Made by a program: the position numbers and the translations under genes. 64,000 nucleotides of DNA from Psychromonas algicola (GTDB lineage: Bacteria > Pseudomonadota > Gammaproteobacteria > Enterobacterales > Psychromonadaceae). Below, piece after piece: positions 26,025 to 36,689 of this stretch (positions within the stretch are counted from its first letter, which is position 1; each line of letters opens with the position of its first letter). Under the pieces are notes generated by a model. It saw only the letters and a list, made by a program, of their open reading frames with translations. It did no database searches and was not told the origin of the DNA. The stretch covers positions 62,001-126,000 of the forward strand of contig NZ_SNUB01000002.1 of NCBI RefSeq assembly GCF_004378355.1. The letters are read 5' to 3'.

Positions 26025-27001
26025 TGTTAAAGCATCGAAAAAAACGAGGCATTGCCCTGATCACTATTTTAATGATCTTAGCTATCATGGTGACCATCGC
26101 AACGACAATGACTGGACGAATGACATCTAGTTTATTACGCACCGAAGGTTTAAATTTCTCTCAAAAAGTGTATTGGTATGGGCAAGCTTCAGTCGAATTG
26201 AGCCGCATGATTTTAAATAATGATTTTGAAGATAGCGATGTGATCAGCTTAGATCAAATATGGGCGACGCCAGATTTAATCTTTCCTGTTGAACAAGGAA
26301 CCATTTCAGGTAGCTTAAAAGATAATCGCAGTTGCTTTAACGTTAATGCTATTGGCGCTGCCGATAAAGACGAGGTTCGTGCGTTACCTGTGCAACAATT
26401 TCAAGCATTATTAGAAGCATTAGATATCGAAGAGTATGCTGCGGAAGTCATTGCGGAATCTACACGTGATTGGGTCGATGAAAACAATACGGAAGATGCG
26501 GCTCAAGGCGCAGAAGATAGAATTTACGAAGCTCGATCTGTTGCTTACCTCGCAGCCAATAATTTAATGGTGGATATCTCAGAATTACGCGCAGTTGAAG
26601 GTGTGACAGGGAAAATATTTGAACGTATAAAACCTTATTTATGTGCATTACCTGTATCAGACCAATCAATTAACGTTAATACGGTAGCCATAGAGCATTC
26701 TGATATTCTATACGCTTTATTTAAACCTAAATATGAATTTTCACAAGAAGATTTTGAAACGCTTTTAGAAGATCGCCCTAGTAATGGTTGGAGTTCGGTT
26801 GATGATTTTTTAGCTACTGGTTTATTAAGTGGCGAAACAATTTCATCGGAGCTCAAAGAACAGCTAAACGTTACAAGTGACTTTTTTGAGTTATACGGAA
26901 TAGCTGAGTTTGAAAAGCGATTGATGGCTTTAAAAGTATTATTTGAAATAGAAGATAAAAAGGCAATTGCAATTCGTTTTCAATATGCAGGAGTAGAATA
27001 A
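26024..27001 (+). CDS. gspK: Type II secretion minor pseudopilin GspK
   Basis: A 325-residue protein, much larger than other pseudopilins, as usual for GspK, which caps the pseudopilus tip. Prepilin site RG/IALITILMILAIMVT without Glu+5, which is normal for this subunit. The large alpha-helical insertion follows; VDENNTEDAAQGAED is an acidic loop in the region that binds calcium in homologues. Coupled to gspJ. Confidence 0.92.
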   Translation: MLKHRKKRGIALITILMILAIMVTIATTMTGRMTSSLLRTEGLNFSQKVYWYGQASVELSRMILNNDFEDSDVISLDQIWATPDLIFPVEQGTISGSLKDNRSCFNVNAIGAADKDEVRALPVQQFQALLEALDIEEYAAEVIAESTRDWVDENNTEDAAQGAEDRIYEARSVAYLAANNLMVDISELRAVEGVTGKIFERIKPYLCALPVSDQSINVNTVAIEHSDILYALFKPKYEFSQEDFETLLEDRPSNGWSSVDDFLATGLLSGETISSELKEQLNVTSDFFELYGIAEFEKRLMALKVLFEIEDKKAIAIRFQYAGVE

Positions 27002-27023
27002 ATGGTGATTATGGAGATGTTTA

Positions 27024-28220
27024 GTGAGTGAACAATTAATTATTCGCTTATCAAGTGAGTCGCATCAAACCATTTATTGGTTGATTTGGTCTGATAGTGA
27101 AAAAGAAATTATAGAGTCTGGTGAACTAGATAATGCTGGAAATTTAAGTCAATTAAGCGATAAAGCGTTAACTCGTAAGGTTACCTGTTTATTACCTAGC
27201 GTCGATATCACACTAACATCTGTGGAAATAAAGGGGGCATTTACTCGACAAATACAGCAAGCATTGCCTTATATGCTAGAGGATGATTTGGCTTGTGATG
27301 TGGAGCAATTACATTTTTCTGTTTTTGCTAAAGAAACTGATTTAATCCAAGTTGCTATTTGTGCAAAAAATCAAATGCAAATCTGGTTAGATTGGTTGAA
27401 TGATGCTGATATTGTACCTTTAAAATTCATACCTGAAATGCTTGCTTTACCTGTGCCCGTTGACCAGCAATGGCAAGCATTGCGAGTTGGTAAGCAATGG
27501 ATTATTCGTGAAAGTTTACATTATGGCTGGGGCTGTGAAAGTGAAATGCTAGAGAGTATTTTACAATTGCGCTTAATGGATAATGCAGATCAAATCATTA
27601 ATAGCTATAGCGGAAATGCGAATAGCGATCTTGCAGAGTGGCGTATAGTCGATTCTGCTTCTCCTCTACACTTATTGGCTCGAGGTTGTGCAAGTAGTCA
27701 CTTAAATATTTTAGACGGTGAGTTTAAAGTTAAAAAAGAAAGTAACTTACAAATTGCTAAATGGAAATTGCCTCTGATAGCAGCTTCAATATTATTTATT
27801 ATCGCTTTTATTAATTTGTTTGTTCAAAACAGCAGGGTGGAACAACAAACATTACAGGTCAAAAAACAAGTTGAAACAGTTTACAAAAAAGCCTTTCCTA
27901 CTCAAAGAGCATTGCAATACAGTAGAATAAAGAAAAAGATAAAAGGCTTACTTAATCAAGCCTCAGCGGTTCCCGAAGCTGAGTTTTTAATTATCCTTAA
28001 TGATTTACTTCCTGTGTTTAAAGCAGTACCTAGCCTGCAAATATCATCGCTTAAATTTAACAGCAAAAAGAAAGAAATTAGCTTATCTGTAAGTACCGAT
28101 AGTTTCCAAGCGTTTGAACAATTAGCAAAACAAGTACCGGGCCAGTATCAACTTGAGCAAGGCGTTTTAAGTAATAATAAAAATCGTGTTAGTGGCCTAT
28201 TAACAGTGAAGGTGAAATAG
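27024..28220 (+). CDS. gspL: Type II secretion platform protein GspL
   Basis: A 398-residue protein. The cytoplasmic actin-like domain (about 1-245) recruits GspE, one membrane helix lies at about 252-270 (LPLIAASILFIIAFINLF), and a periplasmic ferredoxin-like domain ends it. Start GTG 27024 with GGAG seven bases upstream. Overlaps gspM by one base. Confidence 0.92.
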   Translation: MSEQLIIRLSSESHQTIYWLIWSDSEKEIIESGELDNAGNLSQLSDKALTRKVTCLLPSVDITLTSVEIKGAFTRQIQQALPYMLEDDLACDVEQLHFSVFAKETDLIQVAICAKNQMQIWLDWLNDADIVPLKFIPEMLALPVPVDQQWQALRVGKQWIIRESLHYGWGCESEMLESILQLRLMDNADQIINSYSGNANSDLAEWRIVDSASPLHLLARGCASSHLNILDGEFKVKKESNLQIAKWKLPLIAASILFIIAFINLFVQNSRVEQQTLQVKKQVETVYKKAFPTQRALQYSRIKKKIKGLLNQASAVPEAEFLIILNDLLPVFKAVPSLQISSLKFNSKKKEISLSVSTDSFQAFEQLAKQVPGQYQLEQGVLSNNKNRVSGLLTVKVK

Positions 28221-28702
28221 TGTTTGAACAACTAAAAGAATGGTGGGAAGGGATCTCCACACGAGAACAAAAACTAGTTTCTGTAGGTGGAGGGGTAGCC
28301 CTTCTTGTTGTTATTTATTATTTAATATGGTCGCCTGTGGCTTCTAATTTAGCCGCGAGCCAACAGAAATTAACAAGTACAGAACAAACACTGTACTGGG
28401 TTGAAACTAATATTGAAAAGCTACTTGAGGAAGGATTAATTCAAGAGCAAACACTTGGGAGAAAGCAGAATTTATCCCGCTTAATTAGTAGTACCGCTAA
28501 ACGCAATAATATTAATATTTCTCGTATACAGAATCAAAATGAGCAAGTGGATGTATGGATAAATGATGTTGAATTTACAGCTTTTTTAAAGTGGGTAACT
28601 GCATTAAAGAACGACACACAAGTCAATGTTATCAATGTAGATATTAGTCAAAATCAAGTTGAAGGTATGGTGAAAATTAATCGCCTATCACTCAGTTATT
28701 AA
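28220..28702 (+). CDS. gspM: Type II secretion platform protein GspM
   Basis: A 160-residue inner-membrane protein beginning with the family block LKEWWEGISTREQKLVSVGG, then a membrane helix (about 24-40) and a periplasmic ferredoxin-like domain that pairs with GspL. GTG start overlapping the gspL stop. Confidence 0.92.
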   Translation: MFEQLKEWWEGISTREQKLVSVGGGVALLVVIYYLIWSPVASNLAASQQKLTSTEQTLYWVETNIEKLLEEGLIQEQTLGRKQNLSRLISSTAKRNNINISRIQNQNEQVDVWINDVEFTAFLKWVTALKNDTQVNVINVDISQNQVEGMVKINRLSLSY

Positions 28703-28720
28703 TTAAGTAAAAGGCCTTCT

Positions 28721-29476
28721 ATGAAAGTTAAAATAGCGATACTTTTTTTCTTTGTGTATTGCATAACACTGCTGGTTAATTTGCCTGCTGCAGTTGTAGT
28801 CAGTTTTATTCCTGGAAATACAATTAAAGTGAATAACGTCACTGGTACTTTATGGAAGGGCGAAGCAAAGAAGGTGGTGATTAAAAACCCAAATTTAACA
28901 CTTAAGAATGTAAAATGGGATATCGCATTATTAAATAGTTTATTTAACTTAACTTTAGAGACAGATGTCTCTTTTTATAATGGTGCTAAAGCAATGTCAG
29001 GTGAAGGTGTGCTTAAGTATGGACTAGAAGGTGCCAGTGTTTCTAATGTACTTCTTGATATTACTTCTGAAGAGCTAGTGCCGTTATTGCCTATGCCGTT
29101 ACCAGCGAAAATTACCGGAGATTTTTCTGTTGTAATCAATGAAGCTAAGCAAGGAATACCATATTGTGAAACGCTTGTCGGAAAAGTCACTTGGAATGAA
29201 GCTTATGTTTCCAGTTCATTTGGAGATATTGATTTAGCTTCTCCTGTTGTCGAGCTATCTTGTCGTGATGGCAATATTTCAGCATTAGTTACGCAACAGT
29301 CAGAACATTTATCTACAAATTTAGATGTTACATTGACTGCTGGAGAAAGGTACCTGCTGACTGGTGAAGTAAAGGGGACAAGTCAATTAGCACCTTCAAT
29401 TGCACAATCTTTAGCTTGGGTTGGCCCTGTTAATGATTCAGGCGCGACTGAAATTAACTTCAAAGGTAAGCTCTAA
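28721..29476 (+). CDS. gspN: Type II secretion protein GspN
   Basis: A 251-residue protein with an N-terminal membrane helix (about 4-25), then the GspN block VNNVTGTLWKGEAKKV and a beta-rich periplasmic domain. GspN is present only in some systems and its role is not settled. Last gene of the operon. Prepilin peptidase GspO is not here and is presumably shared with the type IV pilus. Confidence 0.88.
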   Translation: MKVKIAILFFFVYCITLLVNLPAAVVVSFIPGNTIKVNNVTGTLWKGEAKKVVIKNPNLTLKNVKWDIALLNSLFNLTLETDVSFYNGAKAMSGEGVLKYGLEGASVSNVLLDITSEELVPLLPMPLPAKITGDFSVVINEAKQGIPYCETLVGKVTWNEAYVSSSFGDIDLASPVVELSCRDGNISALVTQQSEHLSTNLDVTLTAGERYLLTGEVKGTSQLAPSIAQSLAWVGPVNDSGATEINFKGKL

Positions 29477-29545
29477 AAGCATCGGTTAAATTATATTTTG
29501 CTAGGAAGCATTAAATAAAAAAGACTCTTAACTGGTATTTACTCA

Positions 29546-29576
29546 TGTATGAATATACACTGTGTTTGTTTACAGT
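29546..29576. promoter_or_regulatory. SOS (LexA) boxes upstream of lexA
   Basis: A perfect CTGT-N8-ACAG core lies at 29560-29575 with A/T bracketing it. Directly upstream, TGT-N8-ACA at 29546-29559 is a second, weaker half-match. LexA genes are normally autorepressed through such boxes. The box is 24 bases before the lexA start. Confidence 0.85.
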
Positions 29577-29598
29577 TTAAATTCACGTGGAGTTCCCT

Positions 29599-30225
29599 AT
29601 GAAAGAGTTGACCAAACGTCAAGGCGAAGTATTAGACGTTATTAAAGAGCAGATTGCACAGACAGGTATGCCGCCGACACGTGTTGAATTAGCAAAAATA
29701 TTAGGTTTTAAGAGCGCTAATGCGGCAGAAGAGCATTTAAAGGCATTAGCTAGAAAAGGCGCGATTGAGATCTTATCGGGTACATCACGTGGTATCCGTG
29801 TGGTTGGTGAACATAAAGATAATGAAATTGAAGAAGAAGGTTTACCACTGATTGGAAAAGTTGCTGCAGGTGAGCCTATTTTAGCGACAGAAAATATTGA
29901 AGCACATTACGATGTCGATCCTAGTTTATTTCATCCCGCTGCAGATTTCTTGTTGCGTGTTGAAGGTGAAAGTATGAAGGACATCGGTATTATGGATGGC
30001 GATTTATTGGCTGTACATAAAACCCAAAATATTAATAATGGGCAAGTTGTTGTGGCGCGAGTTGAAGAAAGCGTCACTGTAAAACGTTTTTATCGTGATG
30101 GTAAAGAGGTCACTCTAAAAGCAGAAAATACACTTTTTGACCCAATTAAAGTTGACTTAGAGTTTCAATCGTTCGATATTGAAGGCATTGCTGTCGGCGT
30201 TATTCGTACTGCAGATTGGATGTAA
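29599..30225 (+). CDS. lexA: SOS response repressor LexA
   Basis: A 208-residue repressor-protease. The winged helix DNA-binding domain is at about 1-68 ([20 protein letters not shown]). Self-cleavage site Ala90-Gly91 lies in GKVAAGEP; catalytic Ser125 (VEGESMKD) and Lys162 (VTVKRF) complete the peptidase. GGAG upstream selects ATG 29599 rather than a GTG four codons earlier. Autoregulation is expected from the SOS box upstream. Downstream a short MITE copy begins 12-15 bases after the stop and may act as its transcription end. Confidence 0.97.
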   Translation: MKELTKRQGEVLDVIKEQIAQTGMPPTRVELAKILGFKSANAAEEHLKALARKGAIEILSGTSRGIRVVGEHKDNEIEEEGLPLIGKVAAGEPILATENIEAHYDVDPSLFHPAADFLLRVEGESMKDIGIMDGDLLAVHKTQNINNGQVVVARVEESVTVKRFYRDGKEVTLKAENTLFDPIKVDLEFQSFDIEGIAVGVIRTADWM

Positions 30226-30240
30226 ACAAACAGATTGTTA

Positions 30241-30305
30241 TACCAATTACGTTAAATAAGTTATTTTAACAAGTAAAATAGATTAGTTAATTATCGTGAT
30301 TGGTA
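30241..30305. mobile_element. MITE copy D, minimal 65-bp palindrome
   Basis: TACCAATTACGTTAAATAAG at the left and a matching ...CGTGATTGGTA at the right make almost the whole element an imperfect palindrome. It is flanked by TTA at 30238-30240 and 30306-30308. It is the terminal repeats of copies A/B with the inside deleted. The hairpin could serve as a lexA terminator. Confidence 0.85.
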
Positions 30306-30335
30306 TTACTTAAATCTTGAATAGAGAGTCGTGTA

Positions 30336-30968
30336 ATGAAGCGTTGGATAATATTAATTAGTGCTGTTGTGATGATTGCCGTTGTTGGATTAGGAGTTTC
30401 ACAGTTTTCACAGTCAAAAAATGATGCTTTAGTGCTGACTGAGCCGCCTACGCCATTACCTGAATTTTCTTTTCATAAAGCAGGTAAAGTTGCTTTTAGT
30501 AACGAATCATTAAAGGGTAAATGGTCACTTTTGTTTATTGGGTACACTTATTGCCCTGATGTCTGTCCGACAACACTTGCTGATTTGAATTATGTTTATC
30601 CAAGCTTAACGAATGATCAAGACACAACGACTCAAGTTGTATTTATTTCAGTTGATCCAAATCGAGATAAAGCAGAACAGCTTGCTGACTACGTGAATTA
30701 CTTTAATGAAAATTTTATCGGTGTTACAAGTACTCATGAACAGCTTTGGCCTTTTGTGACTGAGCTAGGTTTAATTTATAGCGTGGTGGAAGAAGGCGAA
30801 ACCAACGAATATTATTTAATTGATCATAGCGCATCAATTGTTTTGATTAATCCAGAAGGTCAATTTCATGCGACCTTTAAATCAGTTGTCAATGAACAGG
30901 GTATTAATCATGTCGATATGGAATTAATGGTCGAAGATATTAAGCGTATTCAAAGTGAGTATCTTTAA
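30336..30968 (+). CDS. SCO1/SenC-family copper chaperone-like protein
   Basis: A 210-residue protein with an N-terminal membrane anchor (about 4-23) and a periplasmic thioredoxin fold. The Cu-binding CxxxC is CPDVC (C73, C77) and the distal His164 is in LIDHSAS, so all three metal ligands are present. The family delivers copper to cytochrome oxidase CuA or acts as a thiol reductase. No oxidase genes are nearby, so the partner is unknown. Single gene with terminator after. Confidence 0.88.
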   Translation: MKRWIILISAVVMIAVVGLGVSQFSQSKNDALVLTEPPTPLPEFSFHKAGKVAFSNESLKGKWSLLFIGYTYCPDVCPTTLADLNYVYPSLTNDQDTTTQVVFISVDPNRDKAEQLADYVNYFNENFIGVTSTHEQLWPFVTELGLIYSVVEEGETNEYYLIDHSASIVLINPEGQFHATFKSVVNEQGINHVDMELMVEDIKRIQSEYL

Positions 30969-30991
30969 GGCTATTTTTAGCTAGAAAAATG

Positions 30992-31020
30992 AAATAGAGA
31001 GACTAAAAGCCTCTCTATTT
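30992..31020. terminator. Terminator after the Sco1 gene
   Basis: Perfect 10-bp stem AAATAGAGAG / CTCTCTATTT with a 9-base loop, between convergent genes; usable in both directions. Confidence 0.8.
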
Positions 31021-31040
31021 GTTAGAGCGTTATTTTTTAT

Positions 31041-31529
31041 TTATTGTAGTTTTTTAGTCCAAAATAAAGCGCTACCGAATGCTGGATCTAATTGATAGTC
31101 AGAAAACCCAAGTTTAGCATAAGCCTCACAAGCAATTTTATTTCCACTCAATACTTCCAGCGTTATTTTGCAACAATCTCTTTGTTTCGCGACTTCCTCA
31201 ATTTTTTCAAATAATACTTTTGTTAATTTTTGCCCTCTAAAATCTGAATGCACTACAACATCATGGATATTCAATAAAGGTTTACAAGCAAAAGTAGAAA
31301 AACCTTCAATAGCAGTTAGTAAAGCGGCAGGCTTATTTTCAATAAAAACAAGCACAATAAAGACATCGCTACGTGTTAATAGCGTTTTAACGAGGTTCTG
31401 TTTTGCATAAGGGCTAAGGTCTTCACCTCCTCCCATTGGATCGCAAGCATAATGAGACATTAGTTTTAAATAAGCAGTAGCATGTTGCTCATTATTTAAA
31501 TCCGCGATAACGGTTTGTACATCTTTCAT
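31041..31529 (-). CDS. GNAT-family N-acetyltransferase
   Basis: A 162-residue GNAT protein. Motif A is LNIHDVVVHSDFRGQKLTKV, with the acetyl-CoA loop DFRGQKL standing for RxxGxG/A, followed by KITLEVLSGNKIACEAYAKLGF. A glycine-rich MGGGEDLS near residue 33 is a substrate-side loop. Substrate unknown. Single gene, convergent with the Sco1 gene. Confidence 0.82.
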   Translation of the reverse strand: MKDVQTVIADLNNEQHATAYLKLMSHYACDPMGGGEDLSPYAKQNLVKTLLTRSDVFIVLVFIENKPAALLTAIEGFSTFACKPLLNIHDVVVHSDFRGQKLTKVLFEKIEEVAKQRDCCKITLEVLSGNKIACEAYAKLGFSDYQLDPAFGSALFWTKKLQ

Positions 31530-31647
31530 TGCAATTCCTTGAAATTTTTAAAAATAACTATCAGAAGAGTTTAACTAATGGGCTGAATAGATACCACTCT
31601 AGGCTTAATATAAGCAAGATAAATAGAAATTTATATTTTTAAGTGTT

Positions 31648-31671
31648 AGACTTCTAGATGTCTAGATGGTT
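31648..31671 (+). promoter_or_regulatory. Tandem MetJ boxes upstream of metA
   Basis: Three adjacent 8-mers resemble the met box AGACGTCT: AGACTTCT (31648-31655), AGATGTCT (31656-31663) and AGATGGTT (31664-31671). Tandem arrangement is how MetJ binds. They end 19 bases before the metA ATG, so the methionine repressor probably controls this gene. Confidence 0.7.
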
Positions 31672-31690
31672 TTTAGTAAAGGAAGTAATT

Positions 31691-32608
31691 ATGCCAATTC
31701 GTATCCCTGATGATTTACCCGCATCGAGCATTTTAAAATCTGAAAATATTTTTACGATGTCGGAGTCACGTGCAAGCCATCAGAATATTCGTCCACTACG
31801 TGTTTTGATTTTAAATTTAATGCCTAAAAAAATCGAAACTGAAACACAGCTAATGCGTTTATTATCTAACACGCCTTTACAAGTTGATATTGAATTATTG
31901 CGCGTAGATGCTCGTGCAACTAAGAACACTCCACAGAAGCATTTAGATAATTTCTATGGTGACTTTGAACGTGTTAAAGATCAAAAGTGGGATGGCTTTA
32001 TTGTTACTGGTGCACCATTAGGCACAATTCCTTTTGAAAATGTCTATTACTGGGAAAAATTTACTGAGATTGTAAATTGGTCTCGCCACAATGTGACGTC
32101 AACTTTATTCTTATGTTGGGCTGCTCAAGCGGCCTTAAAAGTACTTTATGATCTAGATAAAGTGACGCGAGACGATAAGCTCTCAGGCATTTACGCACAT
32201 CAAACGCATCACCATCATCATCCTTTAGTGAGGGGGTTTGATGATGAATTTTGGGCGCCTTTATCTCGTTATGCCGAATTTAATAGTCAAGAAATTAAAG
32301 ACAAAACAGACTTAACCGTGTTTGCGGATGCACCGGATGCAGGAATGTATTTAGCTGCAAGTCCTGATTGTAGACAAGTATTTATTACGGGGCATCCTGA
32401 ATACGATGCAAGTACGCTTAAAAACGAATATTTAAGAGATATTGAAGAAGGTTTAAAGCCAATTCAGCCAGTTAATTATTATCCTAATAATGATGAGAAG
32501 GAAGCTCCACGCGCAATTTGGCGTAGCCACGGTAATCTGTTGTATAGCAACTGGTTAAACTATTGTGTTTATCAGGTAACACCATACGACTTAACTGAGC
32601 TTACTTAG
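31691..32608 (+). CDS. metA: Homoserine O-succinyltransferase
   Basis: A 305-residue enzyme opening methionine synthesis. Catalytic Cys142 ([11 protein letters not shown]), His235 and Glu237 (GHPEYDA) fall at the same numbers as in E. coli MetA. Gly111 in GAPLG, rather than Glu, is the residue associated with succinyl- rather than acetyl-CoA use. A run of five His at 173-177 (THHHHHP) is unusual. AAGGA upstream fixes ATG 31691. Regulated probably by MetJ through the boxes just upstream; metH follows on the same strand after a terminator. Confidence 0.94.
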   Translation: MPIRIPDDLPASSILKSENIFTMSESRASHQNIRPLRVLILNLMPKKIETETQLMRLLSNTPLQVDIELLRVDARATKNTPQKHLDNFYGDFERVKDQKWDGFIVTGAPLGTIPFENVYYWEKFTEIVNWSRHNVTSTLFLCWAAQAALKVLYDLDKVTRDDKLSGIYAHQTHHHHHPLVRGFDDEFWAPLSRYAEFNSQEIKDKTDLTVFADAPDAGMYLAASPDCRQVFITGHPEYDASTLKNEYLRDIEEGLKPIQPVNYYPNNDEKEAPRAIWRSHGNLLYSNWLNYCVYQVTPYDLTELT

Positions 32609-32624
32609 GCTAAATGAATTTATT

Positions 32625-32656
32625 AAAGCGAACTATCTGGTTCGCTTTTGTATTTT
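32625..32656 (+). terminator. Terminator after metA
   Basis: Perfect 9-bp stem AAAGCGAAC / GTTCGCTTT with a 6-base loop, followed by TGTATTTTT. Confidence 0.85.
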
Positions 32657-32804
32657 TCATCGTTAAAAATGTTAACTATCAAAAAATTCATTATTTATAA
32701 CAAAATATTTCAAGTTGAAATCGGCTTTGAAACCTATGGTAGCTCTGTTTTATGCTATTATGAGCGCTGATTTTTTATCTAAGAATAAAGTAGCAGGGAA
32801 CTCT

Positions 32805-35800
32805 ATGTCAGTAAGTGATCGCAGTGCGTTGATTAAAGCGCAGCTAGAAAAACACATTCTTCTTATCGATGGTGGTATGGGTACCATGATCCAAGATCAT
32901 AAATTTGAAGAAGCGGATTTTCGTGGAGAACGCTTTAAAGATTGGAGTTGTGATGTAAAAGGTAATAATGATTTATTAGTGCTAACTCAACCTGAAATCA
33001 TTGCTAATATCCATCGCGAATATTTAGATGCTGGTGCAGATATCCTTGAAACTAATACCTTTAATGCAACCACGATCGCTATGGCTGATTATCAGATGGA
33101 ATCTATTTCCGCTGAAATTAACTTACAAGCTGCGCGTATTGCAAGACGCGTTGCAGATGAAAAAACAGATGAAACCCCTGATCGTCCTCGTTTTGTTGCT
33201 GGTGTATTAGGCCCAACAAACCGTACTTGTTCTATTTCACCTGATGTTAATGATCCTGCTTATCGTAACGTTACCTTTGATGAATTAGTGGTTGCTTATA
33301 TTGAATCAACCAAAGCCTTGATTAAAGGTGGTTGTGATTTAATTCTGATTGAAACAATTTTTGATACCTTAAATGCTAAAGCAGCTGTTTTTGCGGTTGA
33401 AACTGTTTTTGAAGAGCAAGGTTATAAATTACCACTGATGATTTCAGGTACCATCACAGATGCTTCTGGACGCACCTTATCAGGTCAAACAACCGAAGCT
33501 TTTTATAATTCATTACGCCATGCTGAACCACTTACTTTTGGTTTGAACTGTGCATTAGGTCCTGATGAATTACGTCAATACGTCCAAGAGATGTCTCGTA
33601 TTTCAGAAACTTATGTTTCTGCGCATCCAAACGCTGGTTTACCGAATGCCTTTGGTGAATATGATTTAGAAGCAGATGAAATGACAGTTCATATTAAAGA
33701 GTGGGCTGAAAGCGGATTTTTAAATTTAGTGGGCGGTTGCTGTGGAACAACACCTGCGCATATCAAAGCAATGGCAGATGCAGTTGCAGATATCAAACCT
33801 CGTCAACTCCCAGAAATTGAAATTGCCTGTCGTTTAAGTGGCCTTGAAGCTTTAACTATTCGTCATGATTCTTTATTTCAAAATGTCGGTGAGCGAACTA
33901 ATGTAACGGGCTCGGCACGATTCAAGCGTTTGATTAAAGATGAGTTATACGATGAAGCCCTTGAAGTTGCGTTACACCAAGTAGAAGCCGGTGCAGATAT
34001 TATCGATATCAATATGGATGAAGCGATGCTTGATTCATTATATGCGATGAAAAAATTCTTAAACTTATGTGCTTCTGAACCTGATATTTCACGTGTTCCA
34101 ATCATGGTCGATTCTTCTAAATGGGAAATTTTAGAAGAAGGCTTGAAGTGTGTGCAGGGTAAAGGGATTGTTAACTCAATCAGTATGAAAGAAGGTGTTG
34201 ATAACTTTATCCACCAAGCTAAATTAATTCGTCGTTACGGCTTTGCTGTGATTGTGATGGCCTTTGATGAAGAGGGGCAAGCAGATACGCGTGAACGTAA
34301 ATTTGAAATTTGTCAGCGTTCTTACGACATCCTTGTTAATCAAGTTGGTTTTCCACCTGAAGATATTATTTTTGACCCAAATATTTTTGCTGTCGCAACT
34401 GGGATTGAAGAGCATAACAACTATGCAGTTGATTTTATTGAAGCTGTTAAAGACATTAAAGATAACCTACCACATGCGATGATTTCTGGTGGTGTGTCTA
34501 ACGTTTCTTTCTCATTCCGTGGTAATAACCCCGTTCGTGAAGCGATTCATGCTGTATTCCTCTATTACTGTATTAAAAACGGTATGGATATGGGGATTGT
34601 GAATGCTGCGCAATTAGCAATTTATGATGATATTCCTAAAGAATTAAAAGATGCGGTTGAAGATGTTGTTTTAAATAAAAACCCAGAAGCCACTGATGCA
34701 TTACTTGATCTAGCCGAAAAATATCGCGGTGATGGCGCCGTCAAAGCTGACGATAGTAAAGCGCTTGAATGGCGTGCATTGCCAGTGAACGAACGTATTG
34801 CTCATGCTTTAGTGAAAGGGATCACTGAGTTTATTGAAGAAGACACTGAGCTTGCCCGTCAAGCTGTGAATATGCCCATTGAAGTTATTGAAGGTCCATT
34901 AATGGATGGCATGAACATAGTGGGGGATTTATTTGGTGAAGGTAAGATGTTCTTACCGCAAGTGGTTAAATCTGCGCGTGTAATGAAGCAAGCCGTGGCA
35001 TATTTAAATCCTTTCATTGAAGCGACTAAAGCCGTTGGTGCAACCAACGGTAAAGTGGTGATGGCAACGGTTAAAGGTGATGTGCACGATATAGGCAAAA
35101 ATATTGTAGGCGTTATTTTACAATGTAATAACTATGAAATTATCGATCTTGGGGTGATGGTACCCACTGACAAAATTATTAAAACTGCCCTTGAACATAA
35201 TGCAGATTTAATTGGCTTATCTGGTTTGATTACGCCATCACTAGATGAAATGGTTTACGTAGCAAAAGAAATGCAACGCCAAGGGTTAACTATTCCATTA
35301 TTGATTGGTGGGGCGACCACCTCTAAAGCGCATACCGCTGTTAAAATTGAACAGAATTACGATCAACCTGTTGTTTATGTTTCTAACGCCTCACGTGCTG
35401 TAGGTGTTTGTCAGAAACTATTAACGCCAGCGCATAAGCCTGAATTTATTGAAAAATTAAATTTAGATTACGAGCGTGTGCGTGAGCAACATGCCAATAA
35501 ACGTCCTCGTAGTGCTCCAATTGGTTTGCCTCAAGCGCGTGCTAATGCGGCTAAATTGGATTGGACTAATTACCAACCCAAAGTCCCTAATAAATTAGGC
35601 GTACAAGTCTTTAAAACTATGCCGATCAGCGTATTACGCGAATATATCGATTGGACGCCTTTCTTTATGACATGGGGACTCGCGGGTAAATATCCACGTA
35701 TCCTTCAAGATGAAGTTGTGGGTGAAGAGGCGACGCGCTTATTCGCCGATGCATTGGCTATGTTAGATACAGTGGAAGCAGAAGGTGAAATTAGCGCAGC

Positions 35801-36488
35801 AGGTATTGTTGGTTTATTCCCTGCAAACAGCGTTGGTGATGATATAGAAATCTATACCGATGAAACGCGCACTGAAATATTGCAAGTGAGCAACCAATTA
35901 CGCCAGCAAACAGAGAAAAAAGCGCCATTTGTAAATCATTGTTTAGCGGATTATATCGCCCCTAAATCTTCAGGTGTGGCTGACTATATTGGTGCCTTTG
36001 CGGTCACTGGTGGTATTGGTGAGCGTGAAGTGGCAGACCGTTATAAGGCCAATAACGATGATTATAACGCGATTTTAGTGCAAGCTGTTTGTGACCGTTT
36101 AGCCGAAGCCTTTGCAGAATATTTACATCAACAAACGCGTAAAGATTATTGGGGATTTGCTGCCGATGAAACCTTGGGTAGCGATGACTTAATTCGTGAA
36201 AAATACCAAGGTATTCGTCCAGCGCCGGGTTACCCTGCTTGTCCTGAGCATACTGAAAAAGTCATTATTTGGGACTTGATGAACGTACAACAAGAAATTG
36301 GTATGGAACTTACATCGAGCTATGCAATGTATCCGGGGGCAGCGGTTTCAGGTTGGATTTTCTCTCACCCCGAAAGTCGTTATTTTGCGATAGCGCAGAT
36401 CCAACAGGATCAAGTTGAAGATTATGCCAAACGTAAAGGCTGGGATATGTTAACGGCTGAACGTTGGTTAGGGCCAAACATAAGCTAA
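32805..36488 (+). CDS. metH: Cobalamin-dependent methionine synthase
   Basis: A 1227-residue modular enzyme, the same length as E. coli MetH when started at ATG 32805 (CAGGGA upstream); the longer frame from 32715 is not used. Homocysteine domain at about 1-330 with zinc ligands in GLNCALG and GGCCGTTP. Methyltetrahydrofolate domain at about 355-620 ([13 protein letters not shown]). Cobalamin domain with [11 protein letters not shown], His near residue 760. C-terminal AdoMet reactivation domain at about 900-1227 with [12 protein letters not shown]. It methylates homocysteine from methyl-THF. No cobalamin riboswitch was recognised upstream. Confidence 0.97.
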   Translation: MSVSDRSALIKAQLEKHILLIDGGMGTMIQDHKFEEADFRGERFKDWSCDVKGNNDLLVLTQPEIIANIHREYLDAGADILETNTFNATTIAMADYQMESISAEINLQAARIARRVADEKTDETPDRPRFVAGVLGPTNRTCSISPDVNDPAYRNVTFDELVVAYIESTKALIKGGCDLILIETIFDTLNAKAAVFAVETVFEEQGYKLPLMISGTITDASGRTLSGQTTEAFYNSLRHAEPLTFGLNCALGPDELRQYVQEMSRISETYVSAHPNAGLPNAFGEYDLEADEMTVHIKEWAESGFLNLVGGCCGTTPAHIKAMADAVADIKPRQLPEIEIACRLSGLEALTIRHDSLFQNVGERTNVTGSARFKRLIKDELYDEALEVALHQVEAGADIIDINMDEAMLDSLYAMKKFLNLCASEPDISRVPIMVDSSKWEILEEGLKCVQGKGIVNSISMKEGVDNFIHQAKLIRRYGFAVIVMAFDEEGQADTRERKFEICQRSYDILVNQVGFPPEDIIFDPNIFAVATGIEEHNNYAVDFIEAVKDIKDNLPHAMISGGVSNVSFSFRGNNPVREAIHAVFLYYCIKNGMDMGIVNAAQLAIYDDIPKELKDAVEDVVLNKNPEATDALLDLAEKYRGDGAVKADDSKALEWRALPVNERIAHALVKGITEFIEEDTELARQAVNMPIEVIEGPLMDGMNIVGDLFGEGKMFLPQVVKSARVMKQAVAYLNPFIEATKAVGATNGKVVMATVKGDVHDIGKNIVGVILQCNNYEIIDLGVMVPTDKIIKTALEHNADLIGLSGLITPSLDEMVYVAKEMQRQGLTIPLLIGGATTSKAHTAVKIEQNYDQPVVYVSNASRAVGVCQKLLTPAHKPEFIEKLNLDYERVREQHANKRPRSAPIGLPQARANAAKLDWTNYQPKVPNKLGVQVFKTMPISVLREYIDWTPFFMTWGLAGKYPRILQDEVVGEEATRLFADALAMLDTVEAEGEISAAGIVGLFPANSVGDDIEIYTDETRTEILQVSNQLRQQTEKKAPFVNHCLADYIAPKSSGVADYIGAFAVTGGIGEREVADRYKANNDDYNAILVQAVCDRLAEAFAEYLHQQTRKDYWGFAADETLGSDDLIREKYQGIRPAPGYPACPEHTEKVIIWDLMNVQQEIGMELTSSYAMYPGAAVSGWIFSHPESRYFAIAQIQQDQVEDYAKRKGWDMLTAERWLGPNIS

Positions 36489-36504
36489 TCAAGCTATATA
36501 TTCT

Positions 36505-36542
36505 GCCGCTTTTTGCTGACTTGCATAAAGCGGCTTTTTTTT
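36505..36542 (+). terminator. Terminator after metH
   Basis: Perfect 8-bp GC-rich stem GCCGCTTT / AAAGCGGC with a 14-base loop, followed by eight T. Confidence 0.9.
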
Positions 36543-36689
36543 GAGAAAATCAATGCAGCTAATTGATTACCTTATAAAACGATACGAATTAGTAAAAAAA
36601 GACATCGTTTAGGTAGGATTTTTGTAATTTGATGATTAGTTCTTTATTTATGAGGACTATGTCTCTATCATTAACGATCCGTTTTTTAG

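Noticed and set aside
32715-32804. 30-codon N-terminal extension of MetH
   Set aside because: Starting at 32805 gives exactly the E. coli length and a better ribosome binding site.
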